Assembly (NCBI GenBank): GCA_050014415.1
Contig: JBEKDJ010000307.1
Coordinates: 1-5,964 of the forward strand
DNA from: JBEKDJ01 sp050014415
GTDB taxonomy: Bacteria; Desulfobacterota; BSN033; UBA1163
Reading direction: 5' to 3'
DNA length: 5,964 bases
The notes under the pieces were generated by a model. It saw only the letters and a program-made list of their open reading frames with translations, was not told where the DNA came from and ran no database searches. Numbering within the stretch: position 1 is the stretch's first letter; every line of letters starts with the position of its first letter. This document shows, in pieces, positions 1 to 5,151 of the stretch. Position numbers and translations under genes: made by a program.

Positions 1-20
1 GCACTTAGGAAATTGTGTAG

Positions 21-29
21 AAGGAGGAG
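21..29 (+). promoter_or_regulatory. Ribosome binding site of the flavoprotein gene
   Basis: AAGGAGGAG is a near-perfect Shine-Dalgarno sequence ending 6 nt before the ATG at 36, so it fixes that start. Only 35 bases lie upstream, so neither a promoter nor the end of a preceding gene can be identified. One forward frame is open from base 1 to a TGA at 37-39 that would overlap the ATG as ATGA, but twelve codons are too few to call a gene. Confidence 0.85.
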
Positions 30-35
30 ACACGG

Positions 36-2030
36 ATGACGACATGGAACGAATACGTTGAAATCAATGGGAGAGTTCCTGAGTGGCCGTACCCTATACG
101 GTACGAGAAGGAGACTGAGATTGTTGCGGATGTCCTGATTCTGGGTGGAGGGGTAGCAGGCTGTCATGCTGCGATTAGTGCTGCCAGACAGGGGGCCAAG
201 GTTGTTCTTGCTGAAGTCGGTCATGTGAAGAGAGGCGGCTCAGGAGGTGCCGGTGTTGACCACTGGCACGGGGCAGTGACGAACCCATGCTCGAAGGTGA
301 CCCCTCTGGACTATACGGAAGCGGTGATGGAGTGCGCCCACGGCTATTCCAATGGCATTGCGCGTTACATCATCTGTAAGGAAGGCTGGGATACTCTTCT
401 TGAGTGTGAGGAGATGGGTGTCCAGATCCGGGACGTCCAGGACGAGTTCCAGGGAGCGGACTTTAGAGACGACGAGACGAAGCTCATGTTCGCCTACGAT
501 TATCGAAATCGTCATGTCCTCCGGATTTGGGGCTACAATATCAAGCCCTGTTTGTACGATGAGATGAAGCGGCAGGGCATAGAGATCTACAACAGGACCC
601 TTGTGACGTCCCTCCTCACCAAGGGAGGCAGACAGGGAACCAGGGTTGTCGGAGCTACGGGTGTTAATACACGAACGGGTGAGTTCTATGTCTTTAGGGC
701 GAAGGCTGCGATCGTTGCCACAGGCGGTGGTAGCCGACTTTTCTCATTTGCACCGGAACTGACGGCGGCAGGTAACATGGGGAACATGAACGGTTCCGGT
801 TCAGGCCATGCCATCGGCTGGAAGGCAGGGGCTGAATTCGTCCTCATGGAGCAGACCGGACCGGCCCCCCTCAGTGGCTATGGCTATGCACCCTACAGCA
901 TGGGCAACGCAAGCAATACCTATCACGGCACCTCCGTAGTCGATGCAAACGGTAAAGAGGTGCCCTGGTTTGATCCTTACGGCAGGGAACTCAAGACCAT
1001 ACAGGAACGGTTTCTCCCCTCCCCGGAACAGAAGTTCCAGCTCGGCATTGGCATAGGTCTCTACTACTATCTTAACCAGTACCGCTTGAATGACCCGGCC
1101 TTCGATTTGCCGGAACGGATACTCAGGGGAGAATTTACTCTTCCCCTCTATGCGGACTTCACCCGCATGCCCGAACTCGAGCGGAGGTGCATATTCGGTA
1201 TGATGGTGGGGAATGAAGGAAAAACACGGATACCCATATACGATCAGTTTACCAAGGCGGGCTTCGACCCCTACAAGGATCTACTTCAGGCACCGGTTAT
1301 GCCTCTTGAAGGCTACCGCATGTCCAATTACTGGATGGGGGTATCGCCACCTTACATCAGGGGCTTGGCAGGTGGTGGTTTCCTCGTTGACTGGGACCTG
1401 AGGACATCCCTTGAGGGTCTCTATGCCGCCGGAAACTTCCCTCTCTTCGGTTCCGGATGTCATGGTGAGTCTCACACAACCGGCAGATACACGGGATGGA
1501 AGGCGGCTGCTTATGCAAGGGCGGCAGCTGAGCCAGTCATAGACCGCAAGCAGGTAGAAACGGAAAAAGCCCGGGTCTATGGTCCTTTAAAGCAAAGCAA
1601 GAAGGGTGTCGGCTGGAAAGAGCTGAACTACGCTATCGCCCGGGTGATGCAGGATTACTGCGGCAAATACAAAAACGAGATCACCCTTAGTTCGGGGCTT
1701 CGATTGCTCAATGAGCTCAAGGCGAATGAGGCAGCCACCGCCTACGCGGCCAACCCCCACGAATTAGGACGCACGTTGGAATGCTTCTCTCTGATTACCG
1801 TAGGGGAGATGCTCATACAGGCATCGCTCGCAAGGAAGTGCAGCAGTACCTACCTCGATTTCTACCGGCTGGACTATCCTCAGATGGACCCGCTGGAGTG
1901 GAAAAAGCTGCTGCCCATCAGACAGGAAAACAACAAGGTCAAGGTAAGAGAACTCCCACTTGATTTTCACCTTAAACCCCCTTACGCATCTAGCTATGAG
2001 GAGAACTACGATATCCATGCAAAGAGATAG
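36..2030 (+). CDS. AprA-like FAD-dependent oxidoreductase, fumarate reductase/succinate dehydrogenase flavoprotein superfamily
   Basis: A complete 664-residue cytoplasmic flavoprotein with no signal peptide or membrane segment. An N-terminal Rossmann motif G37-x-G39-x-x-G42 after a hydrophobic beta strand binds the FAD ADP moiety. ATGGG (228-232) and GSGHAIGWKAGAEF (254-267) are typical of the FAD_binding_2 fold, and SLEGLYAAGN (458-467) is the hallmark second FAD contact. The helical C-terminal part (about 500-625) corresponds to the fumarate-reductase flavoprotein C-terminal domain. The length is close to AprA (about 640-660 residues), and a two-cluster ferredoxin follows, as in aprBA-type pairs. 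Members of this superfamily move electrons between FAD and fumarate, succinate, APS or other organic acids; the substrate here cannot be read from sequence. A sulfate-reduction role is unlikely without sat, qmo or dsr genes in view, although the window is short. Identity as a flavoprotein is very sure; the AprA-like label is moderately sure. Confidence 0.9.
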   Translation: MTTWNEYVEINGRVPEWPYPIRYEKETEIVADVLILGGGVAGCHAAISAARQGAKVVLAEVGHVKRGGSGGAGVDHWHGAVTNPCSKVTPLDYTEAVMECAHGYSNGIARYIICKEGWDTLLECEEMGVQIRDVQDEFQGADFRDDETKLMFAYDYRNRHVLRIWGYNIKPCLYDEMKRQGIEIYNRTLVTSLLTKGGRQGTRVVGATGVNTRTGEFYVFRAKAAIVATGGGSRLFSFAPELTAAGNMGNMNGSGSGHAIGWKAGAEFVLMEQTGPAPLSGYGYAPYSMGNASNTYHGTSVVDANGKEVPWFDPYGRELKTIQERFLPSPEQKFQLGIGIGLYYYLNQYRLNDPAFDLPERILRGEFTLPLYADFTRMPELERRCIFGMMVGNEGKTRIPIYDQFTKAGFDPYKDLLQAPVMPLEGYRMSNYWMGVSPPYIRGLAGGGFLVDWDLRTSLEGLYAAGNFPLFGSGCHGESHTTGRYTGWKAAAYARAAAEPVIDRKQVETEKARVYGPLKQSKKGVGWKELNYAIARVMQDYCGKYKNEITLSSGLRLLNELKANEAATAYAANPHELGRTLECFSLITVGEMLIQASLARKCSSTYLDFYRLDYPQMDPLEWKKLLPIRQENNKVKVRELPLDFHLKPPYASSYEENYDIHAKR

Positions 2031-2059
2031 GTTCATTGCTCAGAAAATAACCCGATTAT

Positions 2060-2134
2060 CCCTTCTCCCATGGCGCCTGCCTGCGCGAAGCCGCTTCGGC
2101 GAAGGCAGGGGAGAGGGCGGGTGTGAGGGGAAAC
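2060..2134. repeat. Hairpin-forming intergenic repeat, copy A
   Basis: A long imperfect palindrome lies between the flavoprotein and ferredoxin genes. The inner stem pairs CCTGCCTGCGCGAAG (2076-2090) with CTTCGGCGAAGGCAGG (2094-2109) across a CCG loop, with one mismatch and one bulge. The outer arms CCCTTCTCC (2060-2068) and GGAGAGGG (2110-2117) extend it with one bulged base. The reverse strand reads CCCCTCACACCCGCCCTCTCCCC, a layout shared in part by the other C/T-rich repeat copies in this window. It has no following T-tract, so it is not a classical terminator. It looks like a dispersed REP- or MITE-like element. The hairpin is seen directly; membership of a genome-wide family is inferred. 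Confidence 0.6.
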
Positions 2135-2139
2135 ATCAC

Positions 2140-2181
2140 CTGTCCACCCCCACCGTAATCGTCTCCGTCAAGGGGGAGGAT
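2140..2181. repeat. Degenerate intergenic repeat, copy B
   Basis: A C-rich arm (CACCCCCACCGTAATCGTCTCC, split here as CACCCCCACC at 2145-2154 and GTAATCGTCTCC at 2155-2166) is followed after GTCA by AGGGGGAGGA (2170-2179). This is the same C/T arm, short loop, G/A arm plan as copy A but in the opposite orientation, and closest to the sequence at 4063-4086 (GTCTCC, short T-rich loop, AGGGGGAGG or GAGGGGGAGG). The pairing is decayed. Downstream, a 5-bp hairpin GTTCG (2202-2206)/CGAAC (2214-2218) lies before the ferredoxin ribosome binding site. No promoter for the ferredoxin is visible in this gap. Confidence 0.45.
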
Positions 2182-2239
2182 AGTAGTTGTCAATTTTCTT
2201 CGTTCGCGGGTGACGAACTCTTCATGAGGGATTACTAAG

Positions 2240-2246
2240 AAGGGAG
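2240..2246 (+). promoter_or_regulatory. Ribosome binding site of the ferredoxin gene
   Basis: AAGGGAG lies 7 nt before the ATG at 2254 and supports that start. Another ATG at 2258 is in a different frame. Confidence 0.75.
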
Positions 2247-2253
2247 ATCTGAA

Positions 2254-2619
2254 ATGAATGACAAAGTATACATGACGCCGAATCCGCCAACCCCCAATAA
2301 AGGGCAGAAGTTCAATCCAACCATATGCAACGGTTGCAACCTTTGCGTAGAGGTGTGTCCGACCGATGTTATGATGCCTAATCCAGAAAAGAAAAAACCC
2401 CCCATTGTCCTCTATCCTGAAGAATGCTGGTTTTGTGCCGCTTGTATTGAAGAATGCCCCAGGCCAGGAGCTATCACCATGGCGCATCCTTTAAGCCAGA
2501 ATATCTCTGTCAACTGGAGGCGTAAGGATTCGGGTGAATACTTTCGCCTGGGCATGAAGAATCCGCCTCCGCCAAATACCAGACCGCCATCGGGCGGAGA
2601 AGTGAAGCCGCGGAAGTAG
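2254..2619 (+). CDS. AprB-like dicluster [4Fe-4S] ferredoxin, partner of the upstream flavoprotein
   Basis: A 121-residue electron-transfer protein. Two cluster motifs are complete: C25-x2-C28-x2-C31-x3-C35-P and C58-x2-C61-x2-C64-x3-C68-P, enough for two [4Fe-4S] clusters. W59 lies inside the second motif. After the ferredoxin fold comes a segment (about 84-103, VNWRRKDSGEYFRLGMKN) that looks like a beta hairpin, then a Pro-rich basic tail. AprB also carries a beta-sheet segment and a tail that wraps around AprA, so a similar docking role is inferred. There is no signal peptide, so it should be cytoplasmic. It probably shuttles electrons between the FAD of the upstream protein and an unidentified donor or acceptor. 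The 223-nt gap from the flavoprotein gene is unusually wide for subunits expected in equal amounts. No U-tract terminator follows. Confidence 0.88.
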   Translation: MNDKVYMTPNPPTPNKGQKFNPTICNGCNLCVEVCPTDVMMPNPEKKKPPIVLYPEECWFCAACIEECPRPGAITMAHPLSQNISVNWRRKDSGEYFRLGMKNPPPPNTRPPSGGEVKPRK

Positions 2620-2741
2620 ACCCGTGATTTTTGCTTTGACGCTGCCACCCAGCAGGCGGGTACCCGGAGCGGGACAAGCCGCAGGAACAGATACCTGGAC
2701 TCATACGGATAAGCAATCAAAGCTTGAGGTGTGGGCTGAGG

Positions 2742-2818
2742 TGCAGTTCAAGGAAAAAGCTTGGGGTTCAAGCTTAGCCCCAACCTTGGCTTCGGCCTGA
2801 AGCTGTATCTTGAACGCA
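2742..2818. other. Branched inverted-repeat structure, possible structured RNA
   Basis: TGC-a-GTTCAAG (2742-2752) pairs with CTTGAACGCA (2809-2818) in a 10-bp stem with one bulged A. Inside it are an 8-bp hairpin TTGGGGTT (2761-2768)/AGCCCCAA (2776-2783), counting one G-T pair, and a 5-bp hairpin GCTTC (2789-2793)/GAAGC (2799-2803). A competing perfect pairing joins AAGCTTGA (2720-2727) to TCAAGCTT (2768-2775). AAGCTT itself occurs three times within 56 nt (2720, 2757, 2770). A closed multibranch shape with an alternative fold is compatible with a structured RNA, but there is no promoter evidence or match to a known family, and it sits at the 3' side of both neighbouring genes. Confidence 0.35.
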
Positions 2819-2866
2819 AATGGGTATCAGTCACCTTAATGAAAATGAATTAGGCTATCCCATTTT

Positions 2867-2900
2867 GGCGCCGAGAGACGAGGCCTCATTTCTCGACGCC
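2867..2900. other. Strong hairpin without a T-tract
   Basis: GGCG (2867-2870) pairs with CGCC (2897-2900), then after one mismatch CGAGA (2872-2876) pairs with TCTCG (2891-2895). Weaker pairing continues inward to a GGCC loop. TTTT precedes it on the plus strand rather than following it, and neither strand has a proper U-tract after the stem. It may act as an RNA-stabilising 3' structure or be a repeat relic. Confidence 0.5.
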
Positions 2901-2970
2901 GGATTTATGCGACAGAATATTCCGAATAGAGAGATAGGGATATGAAAAGGGATCACTGAGGAACCCTGAT

Positions 2971-3003
2971 CTTTTTCGCTTACACAGTCGGAGAAGGGTT
3001 TTT
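2971..3003 (+). terminator. Weak candidate terminator
   Basis: CTTTTTC (2971-2977) can pair with GGAGAAG (2990-2996), counting two G-T pairs, followed closely by TTTTT (2999-3003). Alternative arms are AACCCT (2962-2967)/AGGGTT (2995-3000) and GGAACC (2960-2965)/GGTTCC (3005-3010). The loops are long and the stem is AT-rich. If real it would stop plus-strand transcripts about 380 nt past the ferredoxin stop codon and before they run antisense into the regulator gene. Confidence 0.25.
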
Positions 3004-3067
3004 CGGTTCCGTGGTGGGTTGATCGCCCCCGAAGAGAAATGCAGTGCGTGATTCCAGTGCCCAGCGG

Positions 3068-3766
3068 TCATGACATATGATTTCGAAGCATGGTCAGATT
3101 TGAAATGACAATCTCACCTCTGCCGGCAGAACGACTAATCACACCTTTTTTCTTGAGTTTACTCAACACCCTTATGGTGGTCTCCGTGGTCGTTCCTGCG
3201 AAATTTGCCAGCTCCTGACGCGTGAGTGATAGAGTAGTGCCGAACTTGCTAGCAAGCGTATAGAGAGAGTGGACTAACCGCAGTTCCACTTCTTCTCCTA
3301 CAATGTCTACAATCTTCTCGTACTCTATGTTTAGTCTCTGTGCCATGGCGGCAATGATTCCCATCGCTGCGCTGGAGTGCCTACTCACGAAAGCTAGGAA
3401 TTCCTTCCTTCCAATCCGGAGCACGGTAACGTCATTCATCGCTTGTGTCGACACAAAGTAATTCTCTACCGATAAGGCGGAAGCATTTAGGGTGTCTCCA
3501 CGTGTTGCAATGGTGAAAGTGATATTCTTACCCGAGCTGGAGGTCTTGTAGACTTGAACTAAACCCTCATGGACGATGTAGAAAAAGTCGGCCGGATCGC
3601 CATCTCTGAAGATAAATGTACCTTTCTTAAAAACAATTGGAGTTGCGTCGAAAGCTAACTTCCTCGTTTCGCTTACTGACAAATCCTTGAAAATCTGGCA
3701 TTGCTTGAATACCTCGACCTTGACACGATCGCTCAAAGTGATCTTATATCTACGAAAATCTTTCAA
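3068..3766 (-). CDS. Crp/Fnr-family transcriptional regulator
   Basis: A 232-residue regulator with the usual layout: an N-terminal cyclic-nucleotide-binding-type beta barrel (about 22-120), a long dimerisation helix (about 125-155), and a C-terminal winged helix-turn-helix (about 160-225). The HTH reads LTRQELANFAG (181-191), then TTTETTIRVLSKLKKKG. E195 and R199 align with E. coli CRP E181 and R185 (Fnr E209 and R213), which contact the TGA core, while T194 replaces CRP R180. The segment around 90-107 (GDTLNASALS to VST) lacks the Glu and Arg corresponding to CRP E72 and R82, so cAMP binding is unlikely. The only cysteine, C23, excludes an Fnr-type iron-sulfur cluster. The effector is unknown. 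The start is a TTG with only a G-rich leader before it; a GTG at residue 14 is an alternative. It is transcribed divergently from the crotonase gene and may control it. Confidence 0.92.
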   Translation of the reverse strand: MKDFRRYKITLSDRVKVEVFKQCQIFKDLSVSETRKLAFDATPIVFKKGTFIFRDGDPADFFYIVHEGLVQVYKTSSSGKNITFTIATRGDTLNASALSVENYFVSTQAMNDVTVLRIGRKEFLAFVSRHSSAAMGIIAAMAQRLNIEYEKIVDIVGEEVELRLVHSLYTLASKFGTTLSLTRQELANFAGTTTETTIRVLSKLKKKGVISRSAGRGEIVISNLTMLRNHMS

Positions 3767-3795
3767 CCCCAGACCCCAAGTCCAACTGGCTTAAT

Positions 3796-3824
3796 ATTTA
3801 ACAAAAAAGTCCCTGAGTTGTCAA
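3796..3824 (-). promoter_or_regulatory. Sigma70-type promoter of the Crp/Fnr-type regulator
   Basis: On the minus strand a perfect -35 TTGACA (3824-3819) is followed by a 17-nt spacer and TTAAAT (3801-3796), four of six matches to the -10 consensus. Transcription would begin near 3789, giving a leader of about 23 nt before the TTG at 3766. No Crp-type box overlaps this promoter; the nearest is about 150 bp upstream. Confidence 0.6.
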
Positions 3825-3932
3825 ATTGCTACTACACTGTGCCATGTGATCTCTGAACGATCGGCGACACGGTCTAACAATGCCGGGGTTTTCCGAGACG
3901 GAGAGTTTTATCCCTTAGGGTGCGGCAAATGT

Positions 3933-3946
3933 ATGATTTGAATCAT
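3933..3946. promoter_or_regulatory. Crp/Fnr-type operator, ATGATT-TG-AATCAT
   Basis: A palindrome with perfect 6-bp arms. Read as TGAT-N4-ATCA it matches the symmetric core of the Fnr consensus TTGAT-N4-ATCAA except for the outermost base on each side. Its centre (3939.5) is about 60 bp upstream of the start predicted from the plus-strand promoter at 3965-3993, close to the -61.5 position of class I activation by CRP. The regulator encoded next door, with an E/R recognition helix, is the obvious candidate ligand. Confidence 0.55.
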
Positions 3947-3964
3947 GGTAAGAAAACAAATCCA

Positions 3965-3993
3965 ATGACATAATGCTAATATTTTAGTATACT
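3965..3993 (+). promoter_or_regulatory. Sigma70-type promoter for the crotonase gene
   Basis: ATGACA (3965-3970) and TATACT (3988-3993), each five of six to consensus, are separated by exactly 17 nt in AT-rich DNA. The expected start is near 4000, leaving about 270 nt of untranslated leader before the ATG at 4273. The -10 is part of an inverted repeat TATAC-TT-GTATA (3988-3999), which could be a second operator or simply AT-rich chance. Confidence 0.55.
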
Positions 3994-4055
3994 TGTATAG
4001 CCTTGAGGCCACAACAGAGGTTAGCAGTTATGTTACCTGTATGCCATTAACAGCT

Positions 4056-4090
4056 TCATCCCGGTCTCCTTGTTGAGGGGGAGGCGATTC
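4056..4090. repeat. Degenerate intergenic repeat, copy C
   Basis: GGTCTCC (4063-4069), a short TTGTT loop and GAGGGGGAGG (4075-4084) repeat the arm-loop-arm plan of the sequence at 2160-2179, in the same orientation. It lies in the leader of the crotonase transcript. Confidence 0.4.
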
Positions 4091-4109
4091 AAGTCGGTTG
4101 CGATTAGAT

Positions 4110-4156
4110 GCTTCCCTCTTCCCTGGTGGGAGAAAATAGGGGGAGGGGGAGGAAGC
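4110..4156. repeat. Degenerate hairpin repeat, copy D
   Basis: CTTCC (4111-4115) and GGAAG (4151-4155) bracket an inner TTCCC (4119-4123)-TGGT-GGGAG (4128-4132) hairpin; a G-rich arm with two GGGGGAGG-like runs follows. On the reverse strand it reads as C-rich blocks ending in CTCCC, a short loop and GGGAAGAGG, like copy A. Copies C and D are opposed, as are A and B. Fifteen to twenty bases after it the reading frame of the crotonase is open with a possible TTG start at 4168, which is not preferred. Confidence 0.45.
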
Positions 4157-4256
4157 CATTTTCATGATTGGAGGGTGGAACCCATCATGACCCCTTGTCA
4201 AGCAAAAGCTGCTCGCCTGACACGCAGGAATACAGCGGTGAGTCGTCAGCAGTCTT

Positions 4257-4264
4257 GGAGGAAG
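4257..4264 (+). promoter_or_regulatory. Ribosome binding site that decides the crotonase start
   Basis: GGAGGAAG ends 8 nt before the ATG at 4273. It selects this ATG over the in-frame TTG at 4168, whose 35 extra residues (rich in Ser, Glu and Cys) have no counterpart at the N-terminus of typical crotonases. Confidence 0.8.
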
Positions 4265-4272
4265 CTTATCGC

Positions 4273-5025
4273 ATGTCTGATCGCACCATAAGCCATCAAA
4301 AGATAGACCACTGTATGATGATTCAAATAGGCATCCCTGTGGATGAACAAGGGACAATGGCCCAAGTGTCCAATGAACTCGCTGATCTGTGTTCAGAAAT
4401 CGCCTGGAACGAAGAAATTCGGGTCGTTGTTCTCGCCTATGCCGGGGAGTTGTCTCAGTCAAGGGGAGCTGACTTCGGTCAATACACACAGATAGAACCC
4501 TCCTGTCTAGTGGCACCGATAGCCAAACTCAAACAACCCGTCATCGCAGCCATCAAGGGCGATGGAGTGGGGCTGGGCCTGGAGCTGGCACTGGCTTGTG
4601 ACATCAGGATCGGGACAGCAGGATCACGTTTTGGCCTGCCAACCATTGGCAAGGGGCTGATCCCCTCCAATGGGGGAACACAGCGATTGCCGCGTCTGGT
4701 GGGACGTGGCAAGGCTCTGGAGATGGTTCTCACCGGCGAATTGATTGATGCTGCCGAGGCCCAGCGAATAGGGCTCCTCAATAGGGTGGTCGATTCCGGC
4801 GAACTTGTGAACACGGCGATAGGGCTGGCGCAGGAGATAGCCTCTAAATCCCCCTTGGCGGTCAGTTATGTCAAAGAGGCGCTTTATAATGGGATAGATC
4901 TGACGCTTGATCAGGGGATGCGCATGGAACTGGACCTCTATCTTCTTCTATTCACCACTTCGGACCGTACGGAAGGCATAACGGCCTTCAATGAAAAGAG
5001 AAAAGCGCGGTTTGAGGGGACCTAG
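4273..5025 (+). CDS. Crotonase-family protein (enoyl-CoA hydratase/isomerase) with an atypical active site
   Basis: A 250-residue soluble protein of normal length for the single-domain crotonase fold. RGAD (64-67) is the CoA/oxyanion loop; IAAIKGDGVGLGLELALACD (91-110) is the core helix region; FGLPTIGKGLIPSNGGTQRL (120-139) is the second active-site segment. E104 aligns with rat enoyl-CoA hydratase E144, but T124 replaces E164, and L101 replaces the oxyanion glycine G141. The usual NRP...NA motif near the N-terminus is also missing. Hydration normally uses both glutamates, so this protein may catalyse another crotonase reaction (isomerisation, hydrolysis, dienoyl-CoA hydration) or a modified hydration. 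No RNA terminator follows before the next crotonase gene 220 nt downstream, so co-transcription is possible. A Crp-type box and promoter lie upstream. The fold is certain; the reaction is not. Confidence 0.88.
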   Translation: MSDRTISHQKIDHCMMIQIGIPVDEQGTMAQVSNELADLCSEIAWNEEIRVVVLAYAGELSQSRGADFGQYTQIEPSCLVAPIAKLKQPVIAAIKGDGVGLGLELALACDIRIGTAGSRFGLPTIGKGLIPSNGGTQRLPRLVGRGKALEMVLTGELIDAAEAQRIGLLNRVVDSGELVNTAIGLAQEIASKSPLAVSYVKEALYNGIDLTLDQGMRMELDLYLLLFTTSDRTEGITAFNEKRKARFEGT

Positions 5026-5059
5026 CTGTGATTCAGATACTAAGACCATAAAACTGAGA

Positions 5060-5136
5060 TGAGGAGATGGGGGGATCAGGAGATTGGGAGAAACAGAACG
5101 CAGAATGCAGTAGGCAGAAAACAGCATACAACAGTG
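5060..5136. repeat. Degenerate 7-bp tandem repeat
   Basis: The clearest units run in strict 7-bp register: AGAACGC (5095), AGAATGC (5102), AGTAGGC (5109), AGAAAAC (5116), AGCATAC (5123). Purine-rich sequence with weaker period extends back to about 5060 (AGATTGG at 5081, GAGAAAC at 5088). It resembles the short tandemly repeated heptamers known from some bacterial intergenic regions, notably cyanobacteria. A reading frame on the minus strand across it encodes a low-complexity LLYAVFCLLHSAFCF-like peptide, an artefact of the repeat. Confidence 0.6.
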
Positions 5137-5151
5137 ATGAAGTCATGTTGT

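Larger units (their letters stand above)
2620..3067. other. Convergent intergenic region without a convincing gene
   Basis: This 448-nt stretch lies between the 3' ends of the ferredoxin gene (+) and the regulator gene (-). Reading frames here are short and have no recognisable protein features. Just after the ferredoxin there are only small hairpins: CCCG/CGGG (2663-2666/2670-2673), GCGG/CCGC (2669-2672/2679-2682) and CAGG/CCTG (2682-2685/2694-2697). Larger inverted repeats at 2742-2818 and 2867-2900 and a possible terminator at 2971-3003 are listed separately. A decayed gene, a small RNA or repeat debris are all possible. Confidence 0.6.

Noticed and set aside
2056..2487. 143-codon minus-strand open frame over the repeat gap and the ferredoxin
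   Set aside because: It is antisense to the dicluster cysteine motifs, and its remaining part is translated repeat sequence.
2663..2673. Terminator directly after the ferredoxin gene
   Set aside because: CCCG-GAG-CGGG is only four base pairs and is not followed by a T-tract.
2680..2712. Hammerhead-like ATGAGTCC on the minus strand
   Set aside because: The rest of the catalytic core (CUGAUGA with a GAAA partner) and the three helices are absent.
3825..3845. Sigma54-like promoter TGGCAC...GCAA on the minus strand
   Set aside because: The GG and GC elements are two bases too far apart, and a consensus sigma70-type promoter lies just downstream.
4168..4272. N-terminal extension of the first crotonase from TTG 4168
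   Set aside because: The ATG at 4273 has a far better ribosome binding site and gives the normal family length; the extra 35 residues do not resemble crotonase N-termini.
4028..4516. 162-codon minus-strand open frame across the crotonase leader
   Set aside because: It runs antisense over the promoter-distal leader repeats and into a clearly coding crotonase; its composition is that of a reverse-strand shadow and it shows no domain.
5135..5145. Second Crp/Fnr-like site TGA-TGAAG-TCA
   Set aside because: The half-sites are only 3 bp and separated by 5 rather than matching TGAT-N4-ATCA, and no good promoter lies at a suitable distance.
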